Source: Gammaproteobacteria bacterium (GTDB lineage Bacteria; Pseudomonadota; Gammaproteobacteria; Pseudomonadales; Pseudohongiellaceae). Taken from it: 35,979 bases of DNA. Both the position numbers and the translations under genes were made by a program. Below, one piece after another: positions 17,493-28,031 of this stretch. Where the stretch lies: positions 1 through 35,979 of the forward strand of contig BPDI01000032.1 of assembly GCA_019654215.1 (NCBI GenBank). Direction: 5' to 3'. Below the pieces are notes generated by a model that was not told where the DNA came from, did no database searches, and saw only the letters and a list, made by a program, of their open reading frames with translations. Numbering within the stretch: the stretch's first letter is position 1; each line of letters starts with the position of its first letter.

Positions 17493-18252
17493 TTAGTGCC
17501 GCAATTTATAGCCTGTATTAAATATATACACCACGATAGAAAAACACAGCAGCATAAAAACTGTAATACTGGCCAAGCTAACGATTATATTCACTTCGGC
17601 AATTTCGTAAAAACTCCAGCGCAGTCCACTAACCAGGTACAAAACTGGATTCAGCAATGAAACCGACTGCCAGAGTGGCGGCAACATATCGTTGAATAGA
17701 AGCTACCGCCCAGAAATACAAGGGGCGTAACTATTAATGACGGAACTACCGAAAGCTTTTCGAAGTTATCAGCCCAAATCCCTAAAATAAATCCAAGCAA
17801 GCTGAAAGAAATCGCAGTAAGAAAAACAAAGAGCAGCATTATGATTGGATGCTCAATGCGCATTGGAATAAAGAAAGTGGCTGTAGCCAAAATTATCATT
17901 CCCAAAATAATCGATTTTGTTGCTGCTGCGCCGACATAACCTGCTACGACTTCTGCCGTTGATACTGGCGCGGACAAGACTTCATACACGGTACCTACAA
18001 ATTTTGGAAAATAAATGGCAAATGATGCATTTGAGATACTGTGCATCAACAGGTTCAACATGATTAATCCTGGCACAATGAAAGCACCATAACTCACACC
18101 TTCTACTTCTGTAATCCTCGAGCCGATGGCTGCGCCAAAAACGATAAAGTAAAGGATGTCGAAATAACCGGCGCTACTATACTCTGCACCAAAGTACGCT
18201 GGGTACGTGCCATTTCGAATTTATAGATAGCCAGGATTGCGTAGAAATTCAT
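17493..18252 (-). CDS. ABC-2 type permease, YadH-like (two frame breaks)
   Basis: The permease is read in three frames joined at 18151-18155 and at 17692-17693, each lacking one base; the restored protein is about 253 residues. ATG 18252 overlaps the ATPase stop, indicating translational coupling. The order of motifs matches E. coli YadH: an N-terminal [100 protein letters not shown] and, after the second join, [26 protein letters not shown]. It has six predicted membrane segments. With the ATPase it forms an exporter of unknown substrate. Confidence 0.85.
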
Positions 18253-18253
18253 C

Positions 18254-19192
18254 TCAAGAAGATTCCTGTACTAGATTGACAAAAATTTCTTCTAGCGAGC
18301 TTTCGATCGTATTTAAATCTTTGAAATGAATATCTGCAGCTTTTAGATCATCGAGAAAAGCGGTGACTCCTGTTCGATCACCACCAGTAGTAAACGTATA
18401 AGTTAGTTGATTGCCATCCTCAGAGAGTTCCAATGAATGATCTTCTAAAGTTGCAGGAACATTCGAAAGCGGATCGCAAAGATCGAGGGTTACCCGTTTA
18501 TTGCCTAGCTTACTCATCAACTTAGTTTTTTCTTCGATCAGTATCAATTCACCGTTGTTGATAATACCAACTCGATCTGCAATCTCTTCTGCTTCTTCGA
18601 TGTAATGGGTTGTCAAAATGATTGTGACACCGGCCGCTTTCAATTCTTCAACAATTTTCCACATGTCTTTTCTGAGTGAAACATCAACCCCGGCAGTAGG
18701 TTCATCGAGAAATAAAACGGTAGGCTCATGGGAAAGCGCTTTGGCAATCAGCAGCCTTCTCTTCATTCCTCCAGACAGTGTCATGATCTTATCGTCTTTC
18801 TTGTCCCACAGTGAAAGATCCCTTAGTATTTTTTCTATGTGAGCTGAATTGGCAGATTTGCCAAAGAGACCGCGGGAAAATGAAACCGTACTCCATACTG
18901 ATTCGAATGAATCAGTGGTTAACTCTTGTGGTACCAGACCGATCATGGAACGTGTTTTTCTGTAATCTTTGCGAATATCGAAACCAGCGACACTGACAGA
19001 ACCCCGAGTAGCTTGTGCTATTCCGCAGATAATTGAAATTAATGTTGTTTTCCCGGCGCCATTTGGACCAAGTAAGGCAATTATTTCACCCTTATCTATC
19101 TCGAGATCGATATTTTTAAGCGCCTGAAATCCTCCGGCGTAAGTTTTACTAAGGTCTCGAACAGTAAGAATAGGTTCAGATACAGCATTCAT
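18254..19192 (-). CDS. ABC transporter ATPase, YadG-like
   Basis: This 312-residue ATPase carries Walker [10 protein letters not shown] (42-50), Q-loop VPQELT, signature [10 protein letters not shown], Walker [13 protein letters not shown] and switch His ([15 protein letters not shown]). A C-terminal ~80-residue extension with alternating strands follows and ends [14 protein letters not shown], typical of ABC-2 exporter ATPases (YadG, CcmA/DRA family). Its stop overlaps the permease start region, so they form a pair. No substrate-binding protein is adjacent, consistent with an exporter. Confidence 0.93.
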   Translation of the reverse strand: MNAVSEPILTVRDLSKTYAGGFQALKNIDLEIDKGEIIALLGPNGAGKTTLISIICGIAQATRGSVSVAGFDIRKDYRKTRSMIGLVPQELTTDSFESVWSTVSFSRGLFGKSANSAHIEKILRDLSLWDKKDDKIMTLSGGMKRRLLIAKALSHEPTVLFLDEPTAGVDVSLRKDMWKIVEELKAAGVTIILTTHYIEEAEEIADRVGIINNGELILIEEKTKLMSKLGNKRVTLDLCDPLSNVPATLEDHSLELSEDGNQLTYTFTTGGDRTGVTAFLDDLKAADIHFKDLNTIESSLEEIFVNLVQESS

Positions 19193-19565
19193 GGGCGAGG
19201 GATTATGAAGAGGGTTTGCAGCAAATACAACGATAGAATAATGGATAGCCCAGTGAATCTTAATCTAACCTACCAACTTCAACAGCTACGCAAACTATGG
19301 ATGCCCACGCTAAACAGACTCCGCGAATAATTCGATAGTAGAGGGATTCGCCTATTTACTAAAAAGTATGCAGTTATTGTGGGTCTTTACGCCGCATCGC
19401 TCCGTCGAAGAACTAGACCATTGACCAATGCCAGTTAAGGACATCAAGTCATGATGCCGGGTTCCAATCTGGGAATTGAGCTTTACATGGCCGCCGTGTT
19501 CGATACCATCATGTTCCCAGTTCCGGAGTTGAGAATAACAAATGATGTTCTCAATGAGGTTTAAC
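19193..19565. other. Intergenic stretch without a supported gene
   Basis: The 373 bp between the ABC ATPase start and the small ORF at 19566 holds no ORF I can support. A minus-strand frame at 19352-19594 has no family likeness and no Shine-Dalgarno. The region should contain the promoter for the leftward ABC operon, but I see no clear -35/-10 pair. Confidence 0.5.
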
Positions 19566-19711
19566 ATGGACGTATCAGCAGAATTTAAAAACAAGAGCCG
19601 GAAAGAGCGATTGCCAAAGCGGCCGTTTATTTTGCTACTTTTGGTTTAGTGGATTTATTTATCCTAGGTCCACCAAAGCAAGAGAAGAAGACAGAGTCAG
19701 AAGAAAAATAA
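19566..19711 (+). CDS. Small single-membrane-segment protein (inferred, one frame break)
   Basis: ATG 19566 has a GAGG Shine-Dalgarno eight bases upstream. The frame as given stops early. Adding one base to the A5 run near 19586-19590 gives a 48-residue protein with a basic/acidic N-terminus, one hydrophobic segment (AAVYFATFGLVDLFILG) and a charged Lys/Glu tail ending EKKTESEEK at 19711. The repair is inferred by analogy with the many other homopolymer breaks in this window. No family is recognised. It ends 17 bp before the M20 peptidase gene, so it could be co-transcribed with it. Confidence 0.35.
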
Positions 19712-19728
19712 TTTTAGAGAAGTAGTTA

Positions 19729-21021
19729 ATGAAATACAGTAAAACCTTTTTCATCGCGTTGTTACTCGCTTTTTCACCGACGCAAGTGATAGCAGCGGAA
19801 AACATTGAATCAGCGATTTCTGAGAGAGAGCAAGAAATTAATTCCTGGCTAACATCTCAGGAAGACAACATGCTAAATCTATTGGAGCGCATTACCAATA
19901 TTAATTCCGGAACACTCAACAAAGCCGGCGTCGATGAAATGTCCGCGATTTTTAACGACGAGTTAAGCCTGCTCGGGTTTTCTATTTCAACTTTGCCAGG
20001 AGACCTCATCGCTATGCCAAGCTGCCCTGGCAGCGATTACAACATCGATGTAAGTGATCATCTTCTAGCGACAAAGTCTGGTGAAGGTCCGAAGTTTTTG
20101 CTCATCGGTCATCTCGACACAGTTTTCCCCACTAGATAGTCCGTTTCAAACTTTTCATAGAAACGGTGATGTCATGTATGGCCCGGGGGTTGCAGATATG
20201 CATGGTGGCCTTGTTGTCATGTTGTATGCATTAAAGGCACTAAATGAATTCGGTGAACTCGATGACAAACATATTACGATTCTACTAAACAGTGACGAAG
20301 AGATTGGATCCTTATCTCGCGAAATTACATTGAAGAGCAGGCGCAAGCTCATGACTGGGGTTTAGTTTATGAATCTTCTGGCACTAACAATTTAACTCGA
20401 GTCCGGAAAGGCCTGGGTCAGGCTCGTTTCGTAGTTAATGGTATAGCCAGTCATGCCGGTGGTGCACATGAACAAGGTAGGTCTGCCATCAAAAAGCTTG
20501 CTTACAAAATTGTTGAAATTGAAAATATGACAGACTATGAAACTGGGGTTACAGTCAATGTTGGTATTGTGAATGGCGGTGAAGCACGAAACACAGTCTC
20601 ACCTTGCGCTGAAGCACTGGTCGATCTGCGCTACCCTGAAATGGAACAAGGCGTGGCTGCCCAGCAAAAATTTGAAGAGATTGCGAATTCAGTTTACAGC
20701 TATCCAATAGATTCCGGCGAAATTACAACGGACAGGTGGATCAACCTGCATCGCCCGCCAAAAATTCCAACAGTTGAAAGTGACTATCTCTTAGAAAAAG
20801 CTCGTGCTATCGGCAGATTGCTCGGACAGGAACTAGGAGTAACTGATTCCGGCGGTGGAACCGACGGATCTCTTACTCAAGCGGCTGGACTGCCGACTCT
20901 TGATTCTCTTGGTGTTGCTGGAACTGGAGCTCACTCGAACCGCGAAGAGGCCCGGGTTAGCTCATTAGTAGAACGGGCACAGCTTAGCGCGGTACTAATT
21001 CGTAGACTCGCCGCGGAATAA
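19729..21021 (+). CDS. Secreted M20-family zinc peptidase, glutamate carboxypeptidase (CPG2)-like (two frame breaks)
   Basis: The frames join at the C4 run 20127-20130 (one extra base) and the A3 run 20322-20324 (one missing), giving about 430 residues. A signal peptide ends near VIAAE. The dinuclear zinc site is visible: His in LLIGHLDTVFP, bridging Asp in GPGVADMHGG, catalytic and ligand Glu pair in NSDEEIGS, and the late His in GAHSNREEA. The dimerisation domain has ASHAGGAHEQGRSAI and NVGIVNGGEARNTVSP. CPG2-type enzymes remove C-terminal glutamate from peptides or folates in the periplasm. It is 55 bp upstream of an MFS transporter, which may import its products. Confidence 0.88.
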
Positions 21022-21076
21022 ATGTTTTCATCGCCACCACTGTAAATCCACTTAACAAGAATAAGAGAAACCAGCC

Positions 21077-22438
21077 ATGACAACTGACGTTGGTGACGAC
21101 ACGGATTCGGTTTTTGAAGATAAACTTTCTGCTTCTAATCTTTCTGAAAAAGACAATGCAATTATTGAGGCCTATAAGAATCCTTATTACCGCTACCTCG
21201 TCTTAGGCATTCTTACTGTTGTATATGTGTCGAACTTTGTCGATCGCCAGGTCATCAATGTTCTTGCCCAATACATAATCGAAGATTTGGAATTATCCGA
21301 TGGTCAATTCGGAATGTTATCTGGCTTGGCATTCGCGGCTATTTATACAACTCTAGGTATTCCAATCGCGCGCTGGGCAGACATCAGTAACCGCCGCAAT
21401 ATCATCGCAATAGCAGTCACAGTTTGGAGTTTGATGACAGCTCTTTGTGGTGCTGCGCAAAATTTCACTCAGCTTTTTATGGCGCGTTTCGGTGTTGGTA
21501 TTGGTGAGGCCGGCGGTTCCCCACCTTCTCATTCAATCGTATCAGATATCTTTCCGGCAGAACAAAGAGCGACAGCCCTTTCTATTTATTCCCTAGGTGT
21601 ATACGGGGGCATTCTAGTTGGAACTGTTGGTGGTGCTTACCTGGTACAGATGTTTGATTGGCGTACTGCATTTATCGTCGTTGGATTGCCGGGTGTTCTA
21701 CTCGCCTTGGTGGTTCGATTCGCTATTAAAGAACCTCCACGCGGTATGGCGGAAGCTCGCAAAGATGTGCAACCCCCTGGTTTCTTCCGCGTAATGGAAT
21801 TTCTATGGGAAAGAAAATCATTTCGCCACTTATCTTTTGCCTGTGCACTGCACGCATTTGTCACTTACGGCATGGGAAATTTTATGCCCCTATTTCTTGG
21901 GCGAGTACATGGAATGCCAATTCTGGATATCGGTTGGTACTACGGAATAATTGCAGGAGTTGGTGGATTGGCAGGTACTTTTTTTGGTGGCTGGGCAGCT
22001 GACCACATGAACAAAAAGACCGGAGACATGACCTGGTACATCTGGATTCCATTTATATCTACCATCATTGCCGTACCTTTCGCTCTCAATACATTCCTAT
22101 TAATGCCGGATGCATACATAGCGGTTTACTCTTACTTTGTTCCGGTTTTCTTTGGCGGTTGGTATCTCGCGCCTTGTCTTGCATCCACGCATTTTCTCGT
22201 TGGCATTCGTATGCGCGCAATGGGCTCGGCCGTTCTATTATTTGTATTAAATCTGATTGGTCTCGGGTTGGGGCCGATGGTTACTGGATTCGTTAGTGAT
22301 CTTCTAACACCAAGCTTTGGTGTAGATGGATTGCGTTATGCCATGTCCATTACGGTGTTAGTAAATATCTGGTGTGCAATGCACTACTGGTGGTGCATGA
22401 AGACAATTAAACAGGATTTTGCGAGAGCGCCTGATTAG
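21077..22438 (+). CDS. MFS transporter, Spinster-like
   Basis: This 453-residue inner-membrane protein has twelve predicted transmembrane segments after a ~45-residue acidic N-terminal tail. Typical features are NFVDRQVINVLAQYIIEDL in the first helix-loop, GIPIARWADISNRR (the A-like motif after helix 2), GVGIGEAGGSPPSHSIVSDIFPAEQRATALSIYSLG in helices 4-5, and GWAADHMNKK in the second half. This sequence style matches the Spinster-like MFS group that is abundant in marine and sphingomonad genomes. The substrate is unknown. It lies 55 bp downstream of the M20 peptidase on the same strand. The stop is next to the convergent radA stop with no terminator visible. Confidence 0.88.
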   Translation: MTTDVGDDTDSVFEDKLSASNLSEKDNAIIEAYKNPYYRYLVLGILTVVYVSNFVDRQVINVLAQYIIEDLELSDGQFGMLSGLAFAAIYTTLGIPIARWADISNRRNIIAIAVTVWSLMTALCGAAQNFTQLFMARFGVGIGEAGGSPPSHSIVSDIFPAEQRATALSIYSLGVYGGILVGTVGGAYLVQMFDWRTAFIVVGLPGVLLALVVRFAIKEPPRGMAEARKDVQPPGFFRVMEFLWERKSFRHLSFACALHAFVTYGMGNFMPLFLGRVHGMPILDIGWYYGIIAGVGGLAGTFFGGWAADHMNKKTGDMTWYIWIPFISTIIAVPFALNTFLLMPDAYIAVYSYFVPVFFGGWYLAPCLASTHFLVGIRMRAMGSAVLLFVLNLIGLGLGPMVTGFVSDLLTPSFGVDGLRYAMSITVLVNIWCAMHYWWCMKTIKQDFARAPD

Positions 22439-22440
22439 TT

Positions 22441-23814
22441 TTAAATTACTTCTAATGCTTGAGTTAATTTAGTAATGCCAATTACTTCAAGCCCTTTGAT
22501 CTTTGATTTTGGCATATTCGCTTTTGGAACGATTGCCTGTTTGAATCCATGCTTGGCAGCTTCTGCCAGGCGTTCTTGACCTCCGGGCACCGGTCTTATC
22601 TCTCCTGCCAATCCTACCTCGCCAAATACAACCAGCTCTTTGTCCAATGCCTGATCTTTAAAACTGGAAACAATTGCGAGCACTAATGCAAGGTCCGCAC
22701 TGGTTTCAGAAACTTTTACGCCGCCGACAACATTAACAAATACATCTTGATCCGCCATGTACAAACCCCCATGACGATGGAGTACTGCTAACAGCATGGC
22801 CAGTCTGTTTTGCTCTAAGCCCACTGCCACTCGGCGAGGATTACCGAGTGGACTGGCATCAACCAATGCTTGAATCTCAACGAGCAGTGGTCGCGTGCCT
22901 TCCCAAAATACTGTGACCGATGAGCCTGGTGCATCTTCTTCAGTACGAGCAAGAAATATTGCCGAAGGATTCTTCACTTCCTTCAGGCCATGCTCAGTCA
23001 TGGCAAAAACCCCTAGCTCATTCACCGCACCAAAACGATTCTTTTGACCACGAAGAATTCGGTACTTTTTATCATTACCACCTTCTAACATGATGAAACA
23101 ATCAATCATATGTTCGAGAACTTTCGGACCTGCAAGATTGCCTTCTTTTGTTACGTGTCCAACTAAAAAGAGAACGGTGTTAGTTTGTTTCGCAAACTGA
23201 ATTAAATAAGCAGCACATTCTCGAACTTGCGATACGCTACCAGGCGCTGAAGGCACATCGCTGCTATGCATGACCTGAATGGAATCCACGACGAGTAATT
23301 CGGGTTGGTTTTGTTGAGCTGCCTGACATATGTGCTCGACATTTGTCTCAGCTAACGTTTTCAAATTGTCGGTGGGCAAATTGAGCCGATTCGCCCGCAT
23401 GCCTACTTGTTGAAGAGATTCTTCTCCGGTGACATAGAGTGCAGGCTTACCCACTTGTGCGAGCTGACACATAATTTGCAGAAGTAAAGTACTTTTACCG
23501 GCGCCAGGATTTCCGCCGATAAGCACAACCGAACCAGGAACCAAGCCTCCACCGAGCACTCGGTCTAGTTCATTGATGGAGCTGGAGTAACGCGGCAAAG
23601 ATTGTAAGTCGATGTCCGAGAGGTTTTGCACATTGGATTGCTCGCCGGCATATCCTTGCATGCGAAAATCAGCTTTCGTTGCGGGAGAAGAACTTGCACC
23701 TAGATTTATCTGAGAGAGAGTATTCCAGGCTTTGCAGGCAACACATTGACCTTGCCATTGCCCGTATTCGGCTCCGCAATCTGTGCATACAAAAGCTATC
23801 TTGGTTTTAGCCAT
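22441..23814 (-). CDS. radA: DNA repair protein RadA
   Basis: The 457-residue protein has the full RadA architecture: an N-terminal C4 zinc finger (Cys10, Cys13, Cys24, Cys27), a RecA-like ATPase with Walker A GGNPGAGKST at 100-109, the RadA-specific KNRFG motif in GQKNRFGAVNELGVF, and a C-terminal Lon-protease-like domain from about residue 270 (DASPLGNPRRVAVGLEQNRLAMLLAVL; VFGEVGLAGEIRPVP). It is a helicase-like branch migration factor in recombination. It is an intact frame. It follows alr by 47 bp on the same strand. Confidence 0.96.
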   Translation of the reverse strand: MAKTKIAFVCTDCGAEYGQWQGQCVACKAWNTLSQINLGASSSPATKADFRMQGYAGEQSNVQNLSDIDLQSLPRYSSSINELDRVLGGGLVPGSVVLIGGNPGAGKSTLLLQIMCQLAQVGKPALYVTGEESLQQVGMRANRLNLPTDNLKTLAETNVEHICQAAQQNQPELLVVDSIQVMHSSDVPSAPGSVSQVRECAAYLIQFAKQTNTVLFLVGHVTKEGNLAGPKVLEHMIDCFIMLEGGNDKKYRILRGQKNRFGAVNELGVFAMTEHGLKEVKNPSAIFLARTEEDAPGSSVTVFWEGTRPLLVEIQALVDASPLGNPRRVAVGLEQNRLAMLLAVLHRHGGLYMADQDVFVNVVGGVKVSETSADLALVLAIVSSFKDQALDKELVVFGEVGLAGEIRPVPGGQERLAEAAKHGFKQAIVPKANMPKSKIKGLEVIGITKLTQALEVI

Positions 23815-23861
23815 TAAATTATTAGTAGATGTCTGGCTGAATTCGAAACAATGTGTTTTTG

Positions 23862-25005
23862 TTAGTTGTAAATGAAAGGCACTCTTTTAGTGACCTTGCA
23901 GAAAAGCTCATAAGAGATCGTGTTCGCGTATTTAGCGACCTCGTCCGCACATAGACCTTCTCCCCACAGTATGACTTCATCATTTATTTGCACATCGTCA
24001 ATCCCGGAGAGATCGATGGTAATCATATCCATGGAAACGCGACCAATTATTTGTGTTCGAAAAACCTGAGTTTCAGTTTTTACTAACACAGGGGTTCCAT
24101 TTACTGCGGAGCGTGGATAGCCATCGCCATAACCAATAGAAACAGTGCCAACTCGAGTATCTTTTTCACAAATATATGTCGCGTTGTAGCCAATCGCTTC
24201 GCCAGCCGCGACTTCATTGATCGCAATAATGCGAGACGATAAAGTCATCACAGGATAGAGTCCTACCTCTTCTCCCTTTTGCTGGGCGAGTGGCGAACTA
24301 CCATAGAGCATAACTCCAGGTCTCACATAATTCAGGTGAGTATTAGGAAGAGTAAGTATTCCAGCCGATGCAGCCATACTCATTTCTATCTGCTCATCAT
24401 AACTAGACTGCAGTTCGGCCTTTACCGCCTCGAATTTGTCCATCTGTCGATCGGTAAAATATTTTGAGTCGGGATTATCCATATCTTCTGCATAAGCTAG
24501 GTGGGACATGAGCACCAGTTCAATTTCTGGGAAAGCTTGCAATCTTAAAAAGGAACTACAAGTATCCAACGAATTCATGCCTAAACGATTCATTCCCGAA
24601 TTCAGTTTTATCCAGAACTTTTTTTTACCCGAGAAAAGATCACTCTCTAATGCCTTAACTACTATTTCCGTTTGGTAATTCGAATGGATAACCGGCTCGA
24701 TGCCTTTCTCCATACAAAGCTTGAGCTCATCTCCATTGACAAACCATTTAAAACTAATATTGGCCGCCCGAGATCGAGCTCATGCAATTCAACTGCCTCT
24801 TTAATTGCAGCAACCGCAAATCCTGCAATCTCGTATTGGATGAAAGTATTGCTCGTGCAGCCTGCTCCATGCCATGACCATAAGCATTGGATTTAATAAC
24901 TGGAAATATTTTCGATTTGGGGCAACGGGTATGGACTATGGCAAGATTCTTGCGTAATGCATCCAAATCGATACTGGCCCAGTTTCTTTTGGTCGGTTCA
25001 ATCAT
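23862..25005 (-). CDS. alr: Alanine racemase (two frame breaks)
   Basis: The enzyme interconverts L- and D-alanine for peptidoglycan using PLP. The restored protein is about 381 residues. The PLP lysine lies in FPVIKSNAYGHG near residue 39, and the catalytic Tyr region is NEVAAGEAIGYNATYICEKDTRVGTVSIGYGDGYPR. The substrate-binding SMDMITIDLS and VILWGEG are also present. One break lies between about 24842 and 24860 and a second at the A3 run 24741-24743; each lacks one base. The second join gives LVLNGFVNGDELKLCMEKG. It lies between dnaB and radA, as in related genomes. An essential gene broken twice supports indel error rather than decay. Confidence 0.93.
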
Positions 25006-25026
25006 TCCTTAGTTAACCTGGAAGTG

Positions 25027-26438
25027 CTAGCCGCGGGTGTAACTGTCATCGTATCGCGGCTGCGCATGACTTTCGAAACGAGTAAACTTGTCCAGAAAAC
25101 TTAAACGTACAGTTCCAGTCGGTCCGTTTCGGTGCTTGCCGATAATGATTTCGGCGATCCCCTTATCTGCCGAATCTTCGTTATAAACTTCATCGCGATA
25201 GATGAAAGTTATTAAGTCTGCGTCTTGCTCAATTGCACCTGATTCCCGCAGATCAGACATAAGTGGACGTTTGTTAGGCCGTTGTTCCAAGCCACGATTG
25301 AGCTGGGAAAGTGCAATCACCGGACATTCGAATTCCCTAGCCAGCAATTTTAAGGAGCGAGAAATTTCGGAAATTTCGTTAACCCGGTTTTCATTCGTCC
25401 TTTAATCTGCATAAGCTGCAAATAATCCACCACTACCATTCCAAGTTGACCATGTTCTCTAACAATGCGTCGTGCACGGGCCCGCATTTCCATAGGACTG
25501 ACACTACTACTGTCGTCTATAAAGAGCGGACGGTCTTTCAGCTTAGCAACAGCATTGTTAAATCCCGGCCAATCTTCCTCGGTAAACTGGCCAGTGCGTA
25601 GTTTGGTTTGATCGATGCGACCAATGGAAGAAAGCATACGAAAGATGAGACTTTGCGCCGGCATCCCCAAAACTGAAAACTAATACCGGTTTATCTTCAT
25701 TTAGAATGGAATGCTCAACCAGGTTCATAGCAAACGCTGTCTTACCCATAGATGGTCGGCCAGCAACGATAACTAAATCTGAGTTTTGCCAACCAGAGGT
25801 TATTTTGTCCAGATCTTTGTAGCCACTAGCTAACCCGGTAAGGCTGCCATCGGTTCCCGCTAATTCGTCGATACGATCACGGCCTTGGTAAGCAATGGGT
25901 TTAGAGGCACCGGGCCCTGATCTTGAGGTCGTTCATCGGCAATATTGAAAACCTGTTGTTCTGCTTCATCGAGAATTTCCGCCGCTTTCTTGCCGCCGGT
26001 GTTGTAGCCGGTATCAGCAATATTATTGGCCACAGAGATAAGGCGCCTAAGAATGGCTCGCTCTCTAATGATGCCCGCATATGCCTGGATATTGGCAGTA
26101 CCACGGGCATTACCGGAGAGCTCACTTAAATAATCCAGGCCTCCAGCATTTTCTAATTCGTTGAGACTGTTGAGAGCTTCAACCAGTGTCACCACATCGA
26201 TAGGACTGTTGGCTTCACTGTGTTGGGTCATAATCTGGAATATCAATTGATGCTCAGCGCGATAAAAATCTTCAGGAAGGATGACATCAGCAACATTGTC
26301 CCACTCCGTGTTGTCGATCATTAGTCCACCCAATACCGCCTGCTCCGCTTCAACCGAGTGGGGCGGCACTTTCAATGCAGTCAGATTAGAGGGATTCCTA
26401 TCTGGATTAGGCGTGCTTGGCTCAAAAGTTTCAGACAT
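25027..26438 (-). CDS. dnaB: Replicative DNA helicase DnaB (three frame breaks)
   Basis: The restored protein is about 470 residues. The N-terminal domain ([35 protein letters not shown]) is followed by the RecA-like domain: Walker [14 protein letters not shown], Walker [51 protein letters not shown], and the arginine-finger region [14 protein letters not shown]. Breaks are at G3 25912-25914 (one base missing), at 25665-25672 (one extra) and at TT 25394-25395 (one missing). At the second site the usual SLEMPA motif reads as SLGMPA or SFGMPA depending on the repair, so the catalytic Glu seems changed, most likely by the same error. It is the replication-fork helicase, and may be the target of the P-like loader at 461-1177. 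Confidence 0.95.
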
Positions 26439-26531
26439 TGACAGAATTCGGATGAAAAAAAAGTACCATCCGAGTTTACCGAATGGTACTTGATTTAGAA
26501 AGTTGGCTTTCGAATAGTTTGTGAACTTAGC

Positions 26532-27135
26532 TTATTCGGATGGCTTTTCTTCTTTAGTCTCTTCTGCTTTTTCTTCTTCGGATTCTTCAGCTGCAGCTTC
26601 TTCTGTCGCTTCGGCTTCTTCTGTCGCTTCGGCTTCTTCAATTTCTTCGATTATGCTTCCATCATCAGTAACGCTTGCAGCGGACTGCAGGCCAACTACT
26701 GCTACCGATATATTGGCATGAACGTCGTAACCGAGATCTAATGCAATTTCGTAGTCACCAAGATCACGAATAACGCCGTGGGGCATTAAAACTTCTGCCT
26801 TACTGATGTCGCTTCCGACTTTCGCATTCACAGCATCGGCAATATCCCGAGTACCAACTGATCCAAACAGTTTGCCTTCATCGCTGGCATTAACTTCAAT
26901 CGATATCTTAATTTCGTTAACTTTGTTCGCACGCTCCTTTAGCCTGACCAATTTTCTCATTGTGGACTGCCATCAGTTCAGCTTTTCGCTGTTCGAACTC
27001 AGTAAGATTTGCCTTAGTTGCAGGAATCGCTTTCCCCTGTGGGAAAAGGAAATTGCGTGCATAACCAGATTTAACATTGGCTGTGTCGCCAATTTCGCCA
27101 AGTTTTCCGATTTTCTCTAACAAGATTACGTCCAT
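26532..27135 (-). CDS. rplI: Ribosomal protein L9 with acidic C-terminal extension (one frame break)
   Basis: The frame breaks at CC 26936-26937 (one extra base); correction gives 200 residues against about 150 for typical L9. The N-domain starts [30 protein letters not shown], the classical L9 RNA-binding region, followed by the long central helix and the C-domain ([35 protein letters not shown]). From about residue 152 a tail of 49 residues is almost wholly Glu, Ala, Thr and Lys. The tail DNA contains an exact tandem 18-bp repeat. L9 bridges ribosomes and limits frameshifting; the tail is not part of the known fold. It is co-directional with rpsF-rpsR and dnaB. Confidence 0.94.
26597..26639. 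repeat. Tandem 18-bp repeat in the L9 acidic tail
   Basis: The plus-strand unit CTTCTTCTGTCGCTTCGG occurs exactly twice (26597-26614, 26615-26632) with a third partial copy of seven bases. On the coding strand each unit encodes a six-residue EEAEAT-type repeat. It is in-frame and probably arose by slippage. Confidence 0.9.
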
Positions 27136-27206
27136 TCTGAATTCTCCACGTAGTCTTTAAATTCATTATCATCGAACGCACTAACGGCTCGATACCTTCT
27201 TATTAC

Positions 27207-28022
27207 TCAAACTCTACTTCTAAAGTCATACCAACTATCAATTAAAGCCAACAACACAACCATTTGCACAATAAGCGGCATCATCATCATCAAAAAAAAT
27301 GCAAATAACGCCATCCTTGGAAGTTGCCGCTTTGCAACAACGGCATGCGCTAACCCAACGCCTGAAAAAACTAGTGGCAACATGAAATACAGAACCCAAG
27401 ATGACGGGATAATGATTCCAAAACTTGCCAAAAGCATAAGCCCCAGCAGCCCGATGGCAATTTTCTGTTCTATGCGTAACTGATGAATCTCTTGTTTAAA
27501 TCCACCAGGATTAAACAACGCTGCCTGCATCCAGCGGGATAACATCGTTAAAACAATTGCGAGAAACATATAAACCGCGCCAATTATACTGGTTATTGTT
27601 TCCCTTAATTGACCTTCTTCTATTCCTTGAATATTGTTTTGCTGTAAGTACGGTTGTAATTGAATAAACACCGTATCTAATACAACTGGTTGCATGCGCA
27701 AATAAGCCTCAACCGCTAAGCCTATAAAAATTGCTGCTAACAGAGTGAATTCCCAGGACTCTGTTTCACGCAATAAAAAGGCCAGAACACTGATCCCGAA
27801 TAGCATGATTAATGGGACAAAATCCCCAACCATTGCCCAGACCCCTAAGGGTAAAATTCCCCAAGCAAAAACAAAGGCAGCTTCTTTAATACCTTTGCTC
27901 AACATAATTAGCCCAACTATTACCGGGCTAAGTAAGTTGATTACTGGAATCAGACCAATCAAGCCTACCGCTAGTATGGCCTGCTTTCTTCCGGTCATTA
28001 CGAATTCAGCAAGACCGCGCAT
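27207..28022 (-). CDS. DUF2232/YybS-like integral membrane protein
   Basis: The 271-residue protein is highly hydrophobic with about seven or eight membrane segments (e.g. AILAVGLIGLIPVINLLSPVIVGLIML, IIIPSSWVLYFMLPLVFSGVGLAHAVV, FAFFLMMMMPLIVQMVVLLALI). It lies between rpsR and rplI, the position of the DUF2232-type membrane protein in pseudomonads (from memory). The function is unknown. The gene is tightly placed, nine bases after rpsR, so it is probably cotranscribed with the ribosomal genes. Confidence 0.75.
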   Translation of the reverse strand: MRGLAEFVMTGRKQAILAVGLIGLIPVINLLSPVIVGLIMLSKGIKEAAFVFAWGILPLGVWAMVGDFVPLIMLFGISVLAFLLRETESWEFTLLAAIFIGLAVEAYLRMQPVVLDTVFIQLQPYLQQNNIQGIEEGQLRETITSIIGAVYMFLAIVLTMLSRWMQAALFNPGGFKQEIHQLRIEQKIAIGLLGLMLLASFGIIIPSSWVLYFMLPLVFSGVGLAHAVVAKRQLPRMALFAFFLMMMMPLIVQMVVLLALIDSWYDFRSRV

Positions 28023-28031
28023 TTTTATCTT

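Noticed and set aside
19352..19594. Minus-strand ORF of 80 codons upstream of the ABC ATPase
   Set aside because: No Shine-Dalgarno and no domain likeness, and it overlaps the better-supported small plus-strand ORF.
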